DNA from: WHSV01 sp050694055 | GTDB lineage: Bacteria > Actinomycetota > CADDZG01 > WHSQ01 | Assembly: GCA_050694055.1 (NCBI GenBank) | Contig: JBOGWX010000058.1 | Location: 1-30,429 of the forward strand | Reading direction: 5' to 3' | DNA: 30,429 nt | Shown: in pieces, positions 15,846 through 23,661 of the stretch | Numbering within the stretch: the stretch's first letter is position 1 | Layout of the letters: every line of letters begins with the position of its first letter | Translations under genes and position numbers: made by a program | The notes under the pieces: model-generated | Told to the model about the DNA's origin: nothing | What the model saw: only the letters and a program-made list of their open reading frames with translations | The model's database searches: none

Positions 15846-17287
15846 CTTCGAGCGCTGCGTCTCAGCGAGGCGGCCGCCGCTGCGCTCACCAACGCGCCGA
15901 GAGGCCAGCCCCACCACTCGGGCACCTCGATCGAGGCCCACGACCAGGAGCCCGTGGTCCTGCCCACCGCGAGTACCCACGCCACCCATGGTTCGGCGAC
16001 GCGCGCAGAGAGCCACCCCAGAGGCGCGAGCAACGCCCCGGCCACCGCGGCGCCAACGCCCAGCACTGTGGCCGGGGCCACCGCGGGCACCGCGAGCAGG
16101 TTCGCCACCGGCGCCACCACCGAGAACTCACCGAAGGTACCGACCAGCACCGGCGAGACCGCGAGTTGAGCCGCGAGCGTCGCGGCCAGCACCAGTGCAA
16201 CGGGGCGCGGCAAGAAACCCATGCGGCGAGCGAAGCCTCCGGAGAACAGGACGATCCCGGCGGTTGCGGCCGCCGAAAGGTGCAGTCCCACGGAGAACAC
16301 CAGGCCGGGACGAAGGGCGAGCACCACGATCAGCGCCAGACCCAAGGCGTGGAGTGGTTCGCTGCGCCGTCCCGCCGCGAGGGCGGATAGTCCCACGACG
16401 CCCATGGCGGCCGCCCTTAGAACCGACGGCTCGGGGCCCACCACCAGAACGAAGAGGACAAGTGCGCAGAGGCAAACCGCGACGCGGATCCACAGCGCGC
16501 ATCGAGCGACCATCAACGCGGCCGCTCCGACGACGATGGCGACGTTGCTTCCCGAAACCGCAACCAGATGCGACAGCCCCGCCCGTCTGAGCTGATCCTC
16601 CGTGTGGAGGCCCATGCCGGTGGTGTCCCCGGTCGTCAGTCCCGACAGGAGTCCCGCTCGCTCGGCCTCCATTCCCTCGCTGGAGCGAGCGAGCCCGGCC
16701 CGCACCTCTGCCGCGACCGCGTGCAACCCCTCCGGCATCTCGATCGTGTCGGCCTCCTCGACGTGAAAGCCGGCATGGGCGCCGAGCCGCCTTCTGGCGT
16801 CGTCGAACCTGTCGCCGCGACGCAGCGGCAGCAGCCAGCCCGTGATGCCGATCGCCGCACCGGGGTCTTGTTCCGGCGGATCGATCACCAACACGCCTGC
16901 TCGCCTGCCGGTGGCATAGCCCTCGCAGGTCACGACCTCGGCCGCCACGAGGCTCCCGAGTCCCCCGGCGTGCTCGAGGAGCCGTCCCTCTATCGCGCAC
17001 CGTGGAACGCGTTCGGCGAGCCGCTCCAGCGGCACCGCCGCCGTGCGGGGAGCGGTCACCAGCACGCCGCACGACGCAGCCGCCACCATCAGCCCCGCGA
17101 GTGACACAGCCGGTCTGCGGCGCCACCCGGTCGCGACCGCCCCACCGCACGCCGTTGCCAGCGCGATGGAATCACCGATCCGTTCGGCGAGGCAGATGCC
17201 CACTATGAGAGCCACGAGCGCGGCGTAGACGCGGACCAAAGACCCGGGCGGGCTCGGCCGGAGCAACCAAGGGGCGGACCGATTCAC
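15806..17287 (-). CDS. comEC: ComEC/Rec2 DNA-uptake channel, lacking the metallo-beta-lactamase domain
   Basis: 493-aa polytopic membrane protein forming the inner-membrane channel for single-stranded DNA in natural transformation. The N-terminal part (membrane helices near 20-80, then a soluble DUF4131/OB-like segment) is followed by the Competence domain with the signature HLVAVSGSNVAI at about 240-251 and a series of hydrophobic helices to the end. Typical ComEC proteins of 700-800 aa carry a C-terminal metallo-beta-lactamase domain; here the protein stops soon after the last helix and no such domain is found downstream. The start is GTG 17287, overlapping the comEA stop by GTGA; the longer frame upstream is shadow of comEA. 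The 3' end overlaps the convergent 95-aa gene by 40 nt. Confidence 0.9.
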   Translation of the reverse strand: MNRSAPWLLRPSPPGSLVRVYAALVALIVGICLAERIGDSIALATACGGAVATGWRRRPAVSLAGLMVAAASCGVLVTAPRTAAVPLERLAERVPRCAIEGRLLEHAGGLGSLVAAEVVTCEGYATGRRAGVLVIDPPEQDPGAAIGITGWLLPLRRGDRFDDARRRLGAHAGFHVEEADTIEMPEGLHAVAAEVRAGLARSSEGMEAERAGLLSGLTTGDTTGMGLHTEDQLRRAGLSHLVAVSGSNVAIVVGAAALMVARCALWIRVAVCLCALVLFVLVVGPEPSVLRAAAMGVVGLSALAAGRRSEPLHALGLALIVVLALRPGLVFSVGLHLSAAATAGIVLFSGGFARRMGFLPRPVALVLAATLAAQLAVSPVLVGTFGEFSVVAPVANLLAVPAVAPATVLGVGAAVAGALLAPLGWLSARVAEPWVAWVLAVGRTTGSWSWASIEVPEWWGWPLGALVSAAAAASLRRSARSQAEPKLPVSSAA

Positions 17288-17961
17288 ACCGTTACGAAGG
17301 GCCGCATCGCCTCGAGGGTCGCCGGACCGATCCCGGACACTTCGATGAGCTGTTCGACCGACGTAAACGAGCCGATCTGGGTTCGGTACTCGAGAATCGC
17401 CTGGGCGGTGGCGGGACCGACCTCGGGAATGGTGTCGAGGAGAGCCTCGTCGGCGGTGTTGACGTTGACCAGCGCCGCGGCCGGCTCCCCGCTGGGCGAC
17501 GGCGAGGATTCGCTGCCACTCGAGGCCGCAGCAGCCGCTTCCCCCCGGCGGGGCACGTCGATCTTGGCACCGTCGGTTACCGGCTCGGCGAGGTTCAGGG
17601 CGTTCAGGTCGGCATTGTCGCGCGGCACCGCAAGCTCGAGCGCATCGGCAACGCGCGCGCCCGGCTGCAACTCGAAGATGCCCGCACGCTTGACGGCCCC
17701 CCCAACGTGCACCACCGTCACGCCCGCAGTGGCCTGCGGGGTCGCGGTCGTCGGTGCGAACGGTTCTCCCGCCGCGGCCGGCGGGGCGATCCTTGCCGGC
17801 GCGCCTCGCATCCATAGGATCAGCGCGACGACTCCCACGATCATCACCAGAGCCGCAACGACCCGGGCTTCTCGCCGGCGTCCCACCAGCTCTTCCAGAC
17901 GCCGCCGGAGGCCTCCATCAACGATGATCTCACCCATGTCCGTATACTGCTCTGCCGACAT
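17284..17961 (-). CDS. comEA: ComEA, membrane DNA-binding competence protein
   Basis: 225-aa protein from ATG 17961 (an alternative ATG at 17938 would remove eight residues). One transmembrane helix at about 33-51 (VVAALVMIVGVVALILWM), a low-complexity linker, an SLBB domain at about 81-137 (VVHVGGAVKRAGIFELQPG), a Ser/Glu/Pro linker, and a C-terminal double helix-hairpin-helix at about 164-225 (LVNVNTADEALLDTIPEVG, then SGIGPATLEAMRPF). This is the standard ComEA architecture for binding incoming double-stranded DNA outside the membrane. It overlaps comEC by 4 nt. A CRP-type palindrome lies 9 nt upstream of the start. Confidence 0.94.
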   Translation of the reverse strand: MSAEQYTDMGEIIVDGGLRRRLEELVGRRREARVVAALVMIVGVVALILWMRGAPARIAPPAAAGEPFAPTTATPQATAGVTVVHVGGAVKRAGIFELQPGARVADALELAVPRDNADLNALNLAEPVTDGAKIDVPRRGEAAAAASSGSESSPSPSGEPAAALVNVNTADEALLDTIPEVGPATAQAILEYRTQIGSFTSVEQLIEVSGIGPATLEAMRPFVTV

Positions 17962-17970
17962 GGGCTCGAC

Positions 17971-17986
17971 TGTGACGTGCGTCACA
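17971..17986. promoter_or_regulatory. CRP/FNR-type operator between comEA and eis
   Basis: TGTGACGTGCGTCACA matches the CRP-family consensus TGTGA-N6-TCACA perfectly, with the arms extending to 7 bp (TGTGACG/CGTCACA). It lies 9 nt from the annotated comEA ATG (32 nt from the alternative ATG) and 60 nt from the eis ATG, so it could act on either divergent promoter. The recognition is consensus-based; no -10/-35 pair is convincing nearby. Confidence 0.55.
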
Positions 17987-18046
17987 GTTACCCAGGCTCT
18001 TTCTGCCGAGCGATGGACACCCGAATCAGAAGGATGAAGAAACGCG

Positions 18047-19276
18047 ATGGAGTATGAGATCCGCCCCGTTTCGGAGGAGCGGTTCACCGATTTTGTGTCG
18101 GCCGCGGAGACGGCCTTCGGCGACGACTTTTCCGAGGAGAGTGTCCGGCGCACTCGATCATTGACCGAGCTCGATCGCACCGTCACGGCTTTCGACGGCG
18201 AGGACATCGTCGGCACCAACTCGTCGTTCCGCTTCGAGATGACCGTGCCCGGCGGCGAACTACCCACCGCCGGCGTCACGATCGTGGCAGTCCTGCCGAC
18301 GCACCGCAGGCGCGGGATTCTGCGCGCCATGATGCGCTATCAGCTCGAGGACGTACACCGGCGAGGTGAGCCGCTGGCGATCCTGTGGGCCTCGGAGAGC
18401 AACATCTACCAGCGTTTCGGCTACGGAACGGCGGCGCGCACGGTCTACATCAATATCCTCAAGGAGCGTACGGCGTTCCTCGATCCCAGCCCTGCGGTCG
18501 GACAGGTCAGGCTCCTGGGCGCGGACGAGGCTCTGCGCGTCATCCCGGACATCTATGACCGGGTCCGCGCGCGCACACCCGGCATGTACCGGCGGAGCGA
18601 CCTCTGGTGGAAAGAGCACTCTCTGTACGACAGCAAGGAGATCAGGGAGGGGGCCAGTCCCTTGCAGCGAGCCGCGTGGACCCACGAGGGCGCCGCGCAG
18701 GCATACGCGACCTATCGGGTCAAGAATGCCTGGGACGACGACGCCGGCGCGCCCACCGGCTCGGTCCGGATACGGGAGCTGGTTGCGACCTCACCGCTGG
18801 CGCTGCGAGAGATGTGGCGCTACGTCTTCGGGATCGATTTGGTGGAACGCATCACTGCGTTCGCGCAGCCGATGGACGATCCTCTCTTCTTCATGATGGC
18901 CGAGCCTCGCCGCCTTCAGAGTCAGCTCGAAGACGGACTGTGGTTGCGCGTCGTCGACGTCCGGCGTGCCCTCGAGGGACGCTCGTATGCCGAGGACGGC
19001 GAGCTCAACTTCGCTCTGCACGATGATTTCTGCCCCTGGAACGAGGGGCGCTACACGCTCGAGGTGAAATCCGGAGAAGCGAGGCTCAGAGAGGCGGCGG
19101 GGCAGGTCGATCTCGAACTGAGCGCACGCGAACTGGCGGCGGGCTATTTGGGTGGGACTCCGTTCACCGCGCTAAGAGGGGCAGGACGCATCACCGAACA
19201 CAGCCCCGGTGCGGCCCGCAGGGCCGACCTGATGTTCTACAGCGAGGTGACGCCGCGCTGCCCCGAGGAGTTCTAG
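18047..19276 (+). CDS. eis: Eis-family GNAT N-acetyltransferase
   Basis: 409-aa protein with the Eis architecture: an N-terminal GNAT domain, a second GNAT-like domain and a C-terminal SCP2/sterol-carrier fold. Acetyl-CoA pyrophosphate loop: VLPTHRRRGIL at about 82-92. YQRFGYG follows at 121-127, where Y126 falls at the position of the general acid of mycobacterial Eis, and the protein ends in Phe (PEEF), matching the C-terminal carboxylate used as base there. Characterised Eis proteins acetylate several amines of aminoglycosides and peptides; the substrate here is unknown. AAGGA lies about 13 nt upstream. It is divergent from comEA; a small hairpin follows the stop. Confidence 0.88.
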   Translation: MEYEIRPVSEERFTDFVSAAETAFGDDFSEESVRRTRSLTELDRTVTAFDGEDIVGTNSSFRFEMTVPGGELPTAGVTIVAVLPTHRRRGILRAMMRYQLEDVHRRGEPLAILWASESNIYQRFGYGTAARTVYINILKERTAFLDPSPAVGQVRLLGADEALRVIPDIYDRVRARTPGMYRRSDLWWKEHSLYDSKEIREGASPLQRAAWTHEGAAQAYATYRVKNAWDDDAGAPTGSVRIRELVATSPLALREMWRYVFGIDLVERITAFAQPMDDPLFFMMAEPRRLQSQLEDGLWLRVVDVRRALEGRSYAEDGELNFALHDDFCPWNEGRYTLEVKSGEARLREAAGQVDLELSARELAAGYLGGTPFTALRGAGRITEHSPGAARRADLMFYSEVTPRCPEEF

Positions 19277-19290
19277 CCGAGGCGGGCTAG
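19273..19290 (+). terminator. Small hairpin at eis stop codon, possible terminator
   Basis: CTAGCC (19273-19278) pairs perfectly with GGCTAG (19285-19290) around a 6-nt loop, overlapping the eis stop codon. No T-run follows, so this is a weak candidate. The gap to 19562 (about 270 nt) shows no supportable gene. Confidence 0.25.
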
Positions 19291-19562
19291 GGCGCGTCTC
19301 CCATGTTCCTGCCCCGGGACCCGCTGCGGGCGGACAATGCTCCCTCGGCGCACGCTTCGACAAACACGCCCTCACCTCACCGGTCCTTCGGCGCAGCCGG
19401 GCGCTTGACGTGGGCCGTCGCGGTCTGGCCTTCGGGTGAGACAACGGCGCTCCGGGACGGAACCTCTCATCGTCCCTGCTCGCGATGAGTTTTGCTCCGC
19501 TGGGCCGTCTCATACTTCGGTGGGCTTACCTCAGGCCCGATACGACCGAAAGGACACGAGAG

Positions 19563-20174
19563 ATGAGAAAGCTGATCGTGAGCGCCTTCTTGACCTTCGA
19601 CGGGGTCATGCAGGCCCCGGGCGGACCTGCAGAGGACGACAGCGGCGGCTTCGCGCACGGTGGCTGGTCGGTGAACTATTGGGACGAGCAGATGGGTCAG
19701 GTCATGGACGAGGCGGTGAGCAGGCCGTTCGCCATGGTTCTCGGACGCAAGACCTACGACATCATGGCCGCACATTGGCCGCACGCCCCAGAGGAGGCCG
19801 GCGCCAAGCCATTCAACGACGCCACCAAGTACGTCGCGTCGCGGAGTCGTCCCACGCTGGAGTGGAGCAACTCGGTCCTGATCGAGGGAGACGCCGCCGA
19901 AGGCATCGCGGCGCTCAAGAAGGAAGCTGGGCCAGAGCTGCAGGTGCATGGCAGCGGAAATCTGATCCAGACGCTGTTGCGCCACAACCTTGTCGACCAG
20001 TACCGCCTGTGGGTCTTTCCCCTCGTCATCGGATCGGGTAAACGCCTGTTCTCGGAAGGCACCATCCCCTCCGCGCTGAAGCTCGTCGACAGCAAGGTCT
20101 CCACCACTGGAGTCGTGATCGGCACGTACGAGCCGGCAGGCGAGATCGTCACAGGATCGTTCGCGCTCGACTGA
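19563..20174 (+). CDS. Dihydrofolate reductase-family protein (RibD C-terminal domain)
   Basis: 203-aa protein of the RibD_C/DHFR-like fold, NADPH-dependent reductases found widely in actinobacteria as stand-alone proteins of unknown substrate. Diagnostic stretches: KLIVSAFLTFDGVMQAPGG at the N-terminus, FAMVLGRKTYDIMAAHWP, GDAAEGIAALKKE, LQVHGSGNLIQTLLRHNLVD and LWVFPLVIGSGKRLF. ATG 19563 with AAAGGA seven nt upstream was chosen over a 26-codon upstream extension lacking similarity. It is monocistronic by position and convergent with leuS across 127 nt that show no clear feature. Confidence 0.88.
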   Translation: MRKLIVSAFLTFDGVMQAPGGPAEDDSGGFAHGGWSVNYWDEQMGQVMDEAVSRPFAMVLGRKTYDIMAAHWPHAPEEAGAKPFNDATKYVASRSRPTLEWSNSVLIEGDAAEGIAALKKEAGPELQVHGSGNLIQTLLRHNLVDQYRLWVFPLVIGSGKRLFSEGTIPSALKLVDSKVSTTGVVIGTYEPAGEIVTGSFALD

Positions 20175-20301
20175 CCGCGCTCGGTATCACTCACCCGGCA
20201 TATCCACCCAGAGCATGTCTATTTCGAAGACACACCATTAGTTCTTAGTTGCGCGCTCTCCGGGGCCGTGGATTCTGACGGCGCATGCGCTGAGGCCGGC
20301 G

Positions 20302-22779
20302 CTACTTCACCACCAACGAGACCAGCTTGGGTGGCTTGACGATGACCTTGAGTGGCTCCTTGCCACCGAGGTAGCCCTTGATCTTTTCGGAGTCGAGCGC
20401 GCGCCGGCGCATCTCGTCCTCGGTGATCGACACCGGAACGTCGATCGTCTCGCGCACCTTGCCGTTGACCTGGATCACCATGGTGGTCTCGTTGAGGGCC
20501 GCGAGGTCGTGATCGAAGGTCGGCCACGCCGAGACGTGGATGGACCCCTCACCCCCGAAGCGGTGCCACTGCTCCTCCGCCAGATAGGGCGCCATGGGGG
20601 CCAGCATCTTGAGAAGGGCGTCGACCAACTCGACGAGAACCGCGCGATTCGAGCCACCGGCCCCCCGGTAGCGAAAGGCTTCGTTGACGAGCTCCTGCAT
20701 GCGGGCGATCGCCGTATTGAACGAAAAGTTCTGGTAATCGCGGGTGACGATCTTGATCGTTCTGTGCGTCGCCCTGCGCAGCTCGAGGTCGAGGACTCCC
20801 GTCGAGTCGTCCCCACCGGCGTCGAGCGCACGCACTTCCTCGCACAAACGCCACACGCGCTGCAGCCACGGGAAGCTGACCCGGCCGATCGCCTCGACGC
20901 CCTCGTCCGGCCAGTCGAAGTCCTGCTCCGGCGGCCCCGAGAACAGCATGTAGAGCCGCAGCGCGTCGGCTCCGTAACGATTTAGGGCTTCCACCGGCTC
21001 GACGATGTTGCCGCGCGACTTGCTCATCGCCTTGCCTCCCATCGTCACCATGCCCTGGTTCAGAAGCCGTGGAAAAGGCTCGGGGTCACGGAGCATTCCG
21101 ATGTCCATGAGCACCTTCTGGAAGAAACGTGCATAGATGAGGTGCATGACCGCATGCGTGATGCCGCCGCTGTACTGATCCATCGGCATCCACGCGTTCG
21201 CCTTCTCAGGATCGAAGGGTGCGCGGTCGTTGTTCGGGTCGAGATAACGCAGGAAGTACCACGACGAGTCAACGAAGGTGTCCATCGTATCGGTCTCGCG
21301 TCGAGCGTTGCCTCCACACTTCGGGCACTCGACGTTCACCCACTCCTCGGCGGTGGCGAGCGGCGACGCCTCGTCCGTCGGGTTGAAGTCGACATCGTCG
21401 GGTAGTTCGACCGGCAGGTCCTCGTCCGCCACCGGAACCTCGCCGCAATCCTCACAATGCAGGATCGGGATCGGAGTGCCCCAGTAGCGCTGCCGGCTGA
21501 TGAGCCAGTCACGCAAGCGATAGTTCTTGGCGGCCCGACCCAAACCCTTGGTCTCCAGCCATTCGGTTACCTTGGCGACCGATTCGGTCGCGGGCGTTCC
21601 GTCGAATCCATCGGAGTTGACCATCACACCGTCGTGCGGATAGGCCTCGGTCATCTGCGCGGAGTCCAGCGAGGCGTCGGCGGGTTGAATCACAACCCGG
21701 ATCTCCAGCCCGTATGAGAGTGCGAACTCGAAGTCGCGCTGATCGTGTGCCGGCACCGCCATGATCGCCCCGGTGCCGTAGTCCATCAAGACGTAGTCTG
21801 CGACCCAGAGGGGGATGCGCTCGCCGTTGACCGGGTTCGTCGCGTACCGCTCAAGCGGAATGCCCTTCTTCGGACGCTCCGTCGAGGTGCGGTCGATCTC
21901 GCTCATGCGCGCGACCTCGTCCTTGAAGGCCCTCAGGCGTTGTTCGACGGGCGTCCCGGCGACCAGTTCCTCCGCCAGCGGATGCTCGGGCGCCATCACG
22001 AAGAAGGTCGCGCCCCACAAGGTGTCCGGCCTGGTGGTGAAGACCGTCACCGGTTCGTCGATGCCCTCGATGGCGAAGTCGACCTCGGCCCCGTAAGAAC
22101 GGCCGATCCAGTTGCGTTGCAACATCTTCAACCGCTCGGTCCAGCCCTCGTTGAGCTTCAAGTCGTCGATCAATCGATCGGCATAATCGGTGATCTTGAA
22201 GAACCACTGCGTCAGATATCGCTTGATGACCTCGGCGCCACAGCGCTCGCATCTGCCCGCCACGACCTGCTCGTTCGCCAGGACCGTCTTGTCGTTGGGG
22301 CACCACCACGCGGCCGCCTCTTTGCGATAGGCCAGGCCCCGTTCGTAGAAGCGCAAGAAAAGCCACTGGTTCCATCGGTAGAAGCCGGGATCGCAGGTGT
22401 TGAAGACCCGATCCCAATCGAAACTCATGCCGAGCCGTTCCATCGAGGCGCGGTGCTTGTCGATGTTCTCGTAGGTCCACTTCTTCGGGTTGAGGCCGCG
22501 CCGGATGGCGGCGTTCTCTGCCGGAAGTCCGAAGCCGTCCCAGCCGATGGGGTTCAAGACGCCGTAGCCTCGCATCCGCTCGAAGCGAGCGATGGCGTCA
22601 TGGATGGAAAAGATCTCGACGTGACCCATATGCAGGTCGCCCGACGGATACGGGAACATCGTCACGAGGTAGCGTTTGTTCTCGGGGTCCGGAATCGCCG
22701 GCGCGCTCCACAGCTTGTCGTCTATCCACGCCTGCTGGTAGTGGCTCTCGATCGCGGTGAAGTCGTAGTCGCCGGTCAT
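20302..22779 (-). CDS. leuS: Leucyl-tRNA synthetase
   Basis: Class I aminoacyl-tRNA synthetase, 825 aa, charging tRNA-Leu. The HMGH ATP-site motif is at 50-53 (PYPSGDLHMGHVEIF). The CP1 editing domain has the conserved threonine-rich TTRPDTLWGATF and a zinc-type cysteine region (WWCPNDKTVLANEQVV, CERCG); the second ATP motif reads KAMSKSRGN; an anticodon-binding domain and the C-terminal leucine-specific tail (VIQVNGKVRETIDVP) follow. ATG 22779 is used; GTG 22788 would add three residues. It lies 31 nt downstream of the lipoprotein gene on the same strand. Confidence 0.97.
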   Translation of the reverse strand: MTGDYDFTAIESHYQQAWIDDKLWSAPAIPDPENKRYLVTMFPYPSGDLHMGHVEIFSIHDAIARFERMRGYGVLNPIGWDGFGLPAENAAIRRGLNPKKWTYENIDKHRASMERLGMSFDWDRVFNTCDPGFYRWNQWLFLRFYERGLAYRKEAAAWWCPNDKTVLANEQVVAGRCERCGAEVIKRYLTQWFFKITDYADRLIDDLKLNEGWTERLKMLQRNWIGRSYGAEVDFAIEGIDEPVTVFTTRPDTLWGATFFVMAPEHPLAEELVAGTPVEQRLRAFKDEVARMSEIDRTSTERPKKGIPLERYATNPVNGERIPLWVADYVLMDYGTGAIMAVPAHDQRDFEFALSYGLEIRVVIQPADASLDSAQMTEAYPHDGVMVNSDGFDGTPATESVAKVTEWLETKGLGRAAKNYRLRDWLISRQRYWGTPIPILHCEDCGEVPVADEDLPVELPDDVDFNPTDEASPLATAEEWVNVECPKCGGNARRETDTMDTFVDSSWYFLRYLDPNNDRAPFDPEKANAWMPMDQYSGGITHAVMHLIYARFFQKVLMDIGMLRDPEPFPRLLNQGMVTMGGKAMSKSRGNIVEPVEALNRYGADALRLYMLFSGPPEQDFDWPDEGVEAIGRVSFPWLQRVWRLCEEVRALDAGGDDSTGVLDLELRRATHRTIKIVTRDYQNFSFNTAIARMQELVNEAFRYRGAGGSNRAVLVELVDALLKMLAPMAPYLAEEQWHRFGGEGSIHVSAWPTFDHDLAALNETTMVIQVNGKVRETIDVPVSITEDEMRRRALDSEKIKGYLGGKEPLKVIVKPPKLVSLVVK

Positions 22780-22810
22780 GACGGCCACTCTAAAGGTTCG
22801 ACGTGGTGGG

Positions 22811-23557
22811 CTATGCGTCGGGGCAGCTCGAGAAGGGGGGCCCGGCGAACTCGGGGAACAATCGAGGAATCCGTTGGAGCCTGGCCCGCTCCCGCACGTC
22901 CTTCGCCGGGTTGCGTCTCAGCACCTCGTCATCGACCTCGTAGGTGATCCGATCGACCTCGTAGAGCCGTTCGCCGGGGACGGCCGTGGAGATGATCACG
23001 GTGCCGTCTCGAGCACAGTCGACTGCGCTCAGTTGACCCACGCCTCCTCCGTGCGCGAAGAGGTCCTCGACGGGCGGCCGGCTGCCCTCGACCTCGAGCT
23101 GTCGGAGACTCGCGTTGCTGAAAATGTAGACGCCTGCGAAGCGAGTCGATGCTCCGGTCGCGATGTCCACGATGATGTCGCTGCCCCTCCGGCCGTCGAT
23201 TTGCTTGAGCCCGAGAAGGGCCGGCAGGCCGAGACCAACCTCGACGCCCTCGCCGGCCACGGACGTCACCGCTATCTCTTCGCCCGAACGCAACCAAAGA
23301 AAGGCGCGGCATCCGACCTCGGCCCCCTCATCGATCGCAAGGAAGACCTCGTCCGCATCTCCGTCTCCGGTGACGTCGCCCGCAAGGGGTCCCTGCAAGA
23401 CCGCGTCGCCGGCGAGGGCGTCCGCCTCGTTCGGGCAGCCCGTCGACGAGCCTTGGTTGAGCGGGACTTCGTCGTCGGGAGACTCACCGCCGTCGCAGCC
23501 GTGAGCGAGACACAGCATTACGAGCAAACCACAAAGGCGCGTCCTGGTCATAGGCAT
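22811..23557 (-). CDS. Putative lipoprotein with FG-GAP/VCBS-like motif
   Basis: 248-aa protein starting MPMTRTRLCGLLVMLCLAHGC: a lipoprotein signal with lipobox AHGC (lipid Cys at residue 21), then an acidic linker. The mature part contains LAGDVTGDGDADEVFLAID, matching the calcium-binding D-x-x-x-D-G-x-x-D core of FG-GAP/VCBS repeats, and a second degenerate unit around RRGSDIIVDIATGAST. Four further Cys (for example TGCPNEADA, VGCRAF, VDCARD, SSCPDA) could form disulfides outside the cell. ATG 23551 is an alternative start two codons in. Upstream of leuS by 31 nt and probably co-transcribed, though function appears unrelated. Named function cannot be given. Confidence 0.7.
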   Translation of the reverse strand: MPMTRTRLCGLLVMLCLAHGCDGGESPDDEVPLNQGSSTGCPNEADALAGDAVLQGPLAGDVTGDGDADEVFLAIDEGAEVGCRAFLWLRSGEEIAVTSVAGEGVEVGLGLPALLGLKQIDGRRGSDIIVDIATGASTRFAGVYIFSNASLRQLEVEGSRPPVEDLFAHGGGVGQLSAVDCARDGTVIISTAVPGERLYEVDRITYEVDDEVLRRNPAKDVRERARLQRIPRLFPEFAGPPFSSCPDA

Positions 23558-23661
23558 ACGAGGGAGATGGTAGGACCGATGCCTAACGTAGACGACTCGA
23601 ATGGTCTACCGGGATGAGTAGGGTGAGGTTGCATCCGTAGCGGCCACCAAAGGGATGATCG

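Noticed and set aside
19466..19489. CTCATCG/CGATGAG inverted repeat before the reductase gene
   Set aside because: Seven-base arms with no link to a promoter element; too short to support as a site.
19172..19513. 113-aa minus-strand ORF between eis and the reductase gene
   Set aside because: Arg/Pro-rich composition typical of GC-rich noncoding frames, partly antisense to eis, no motif or ribosome binding site.
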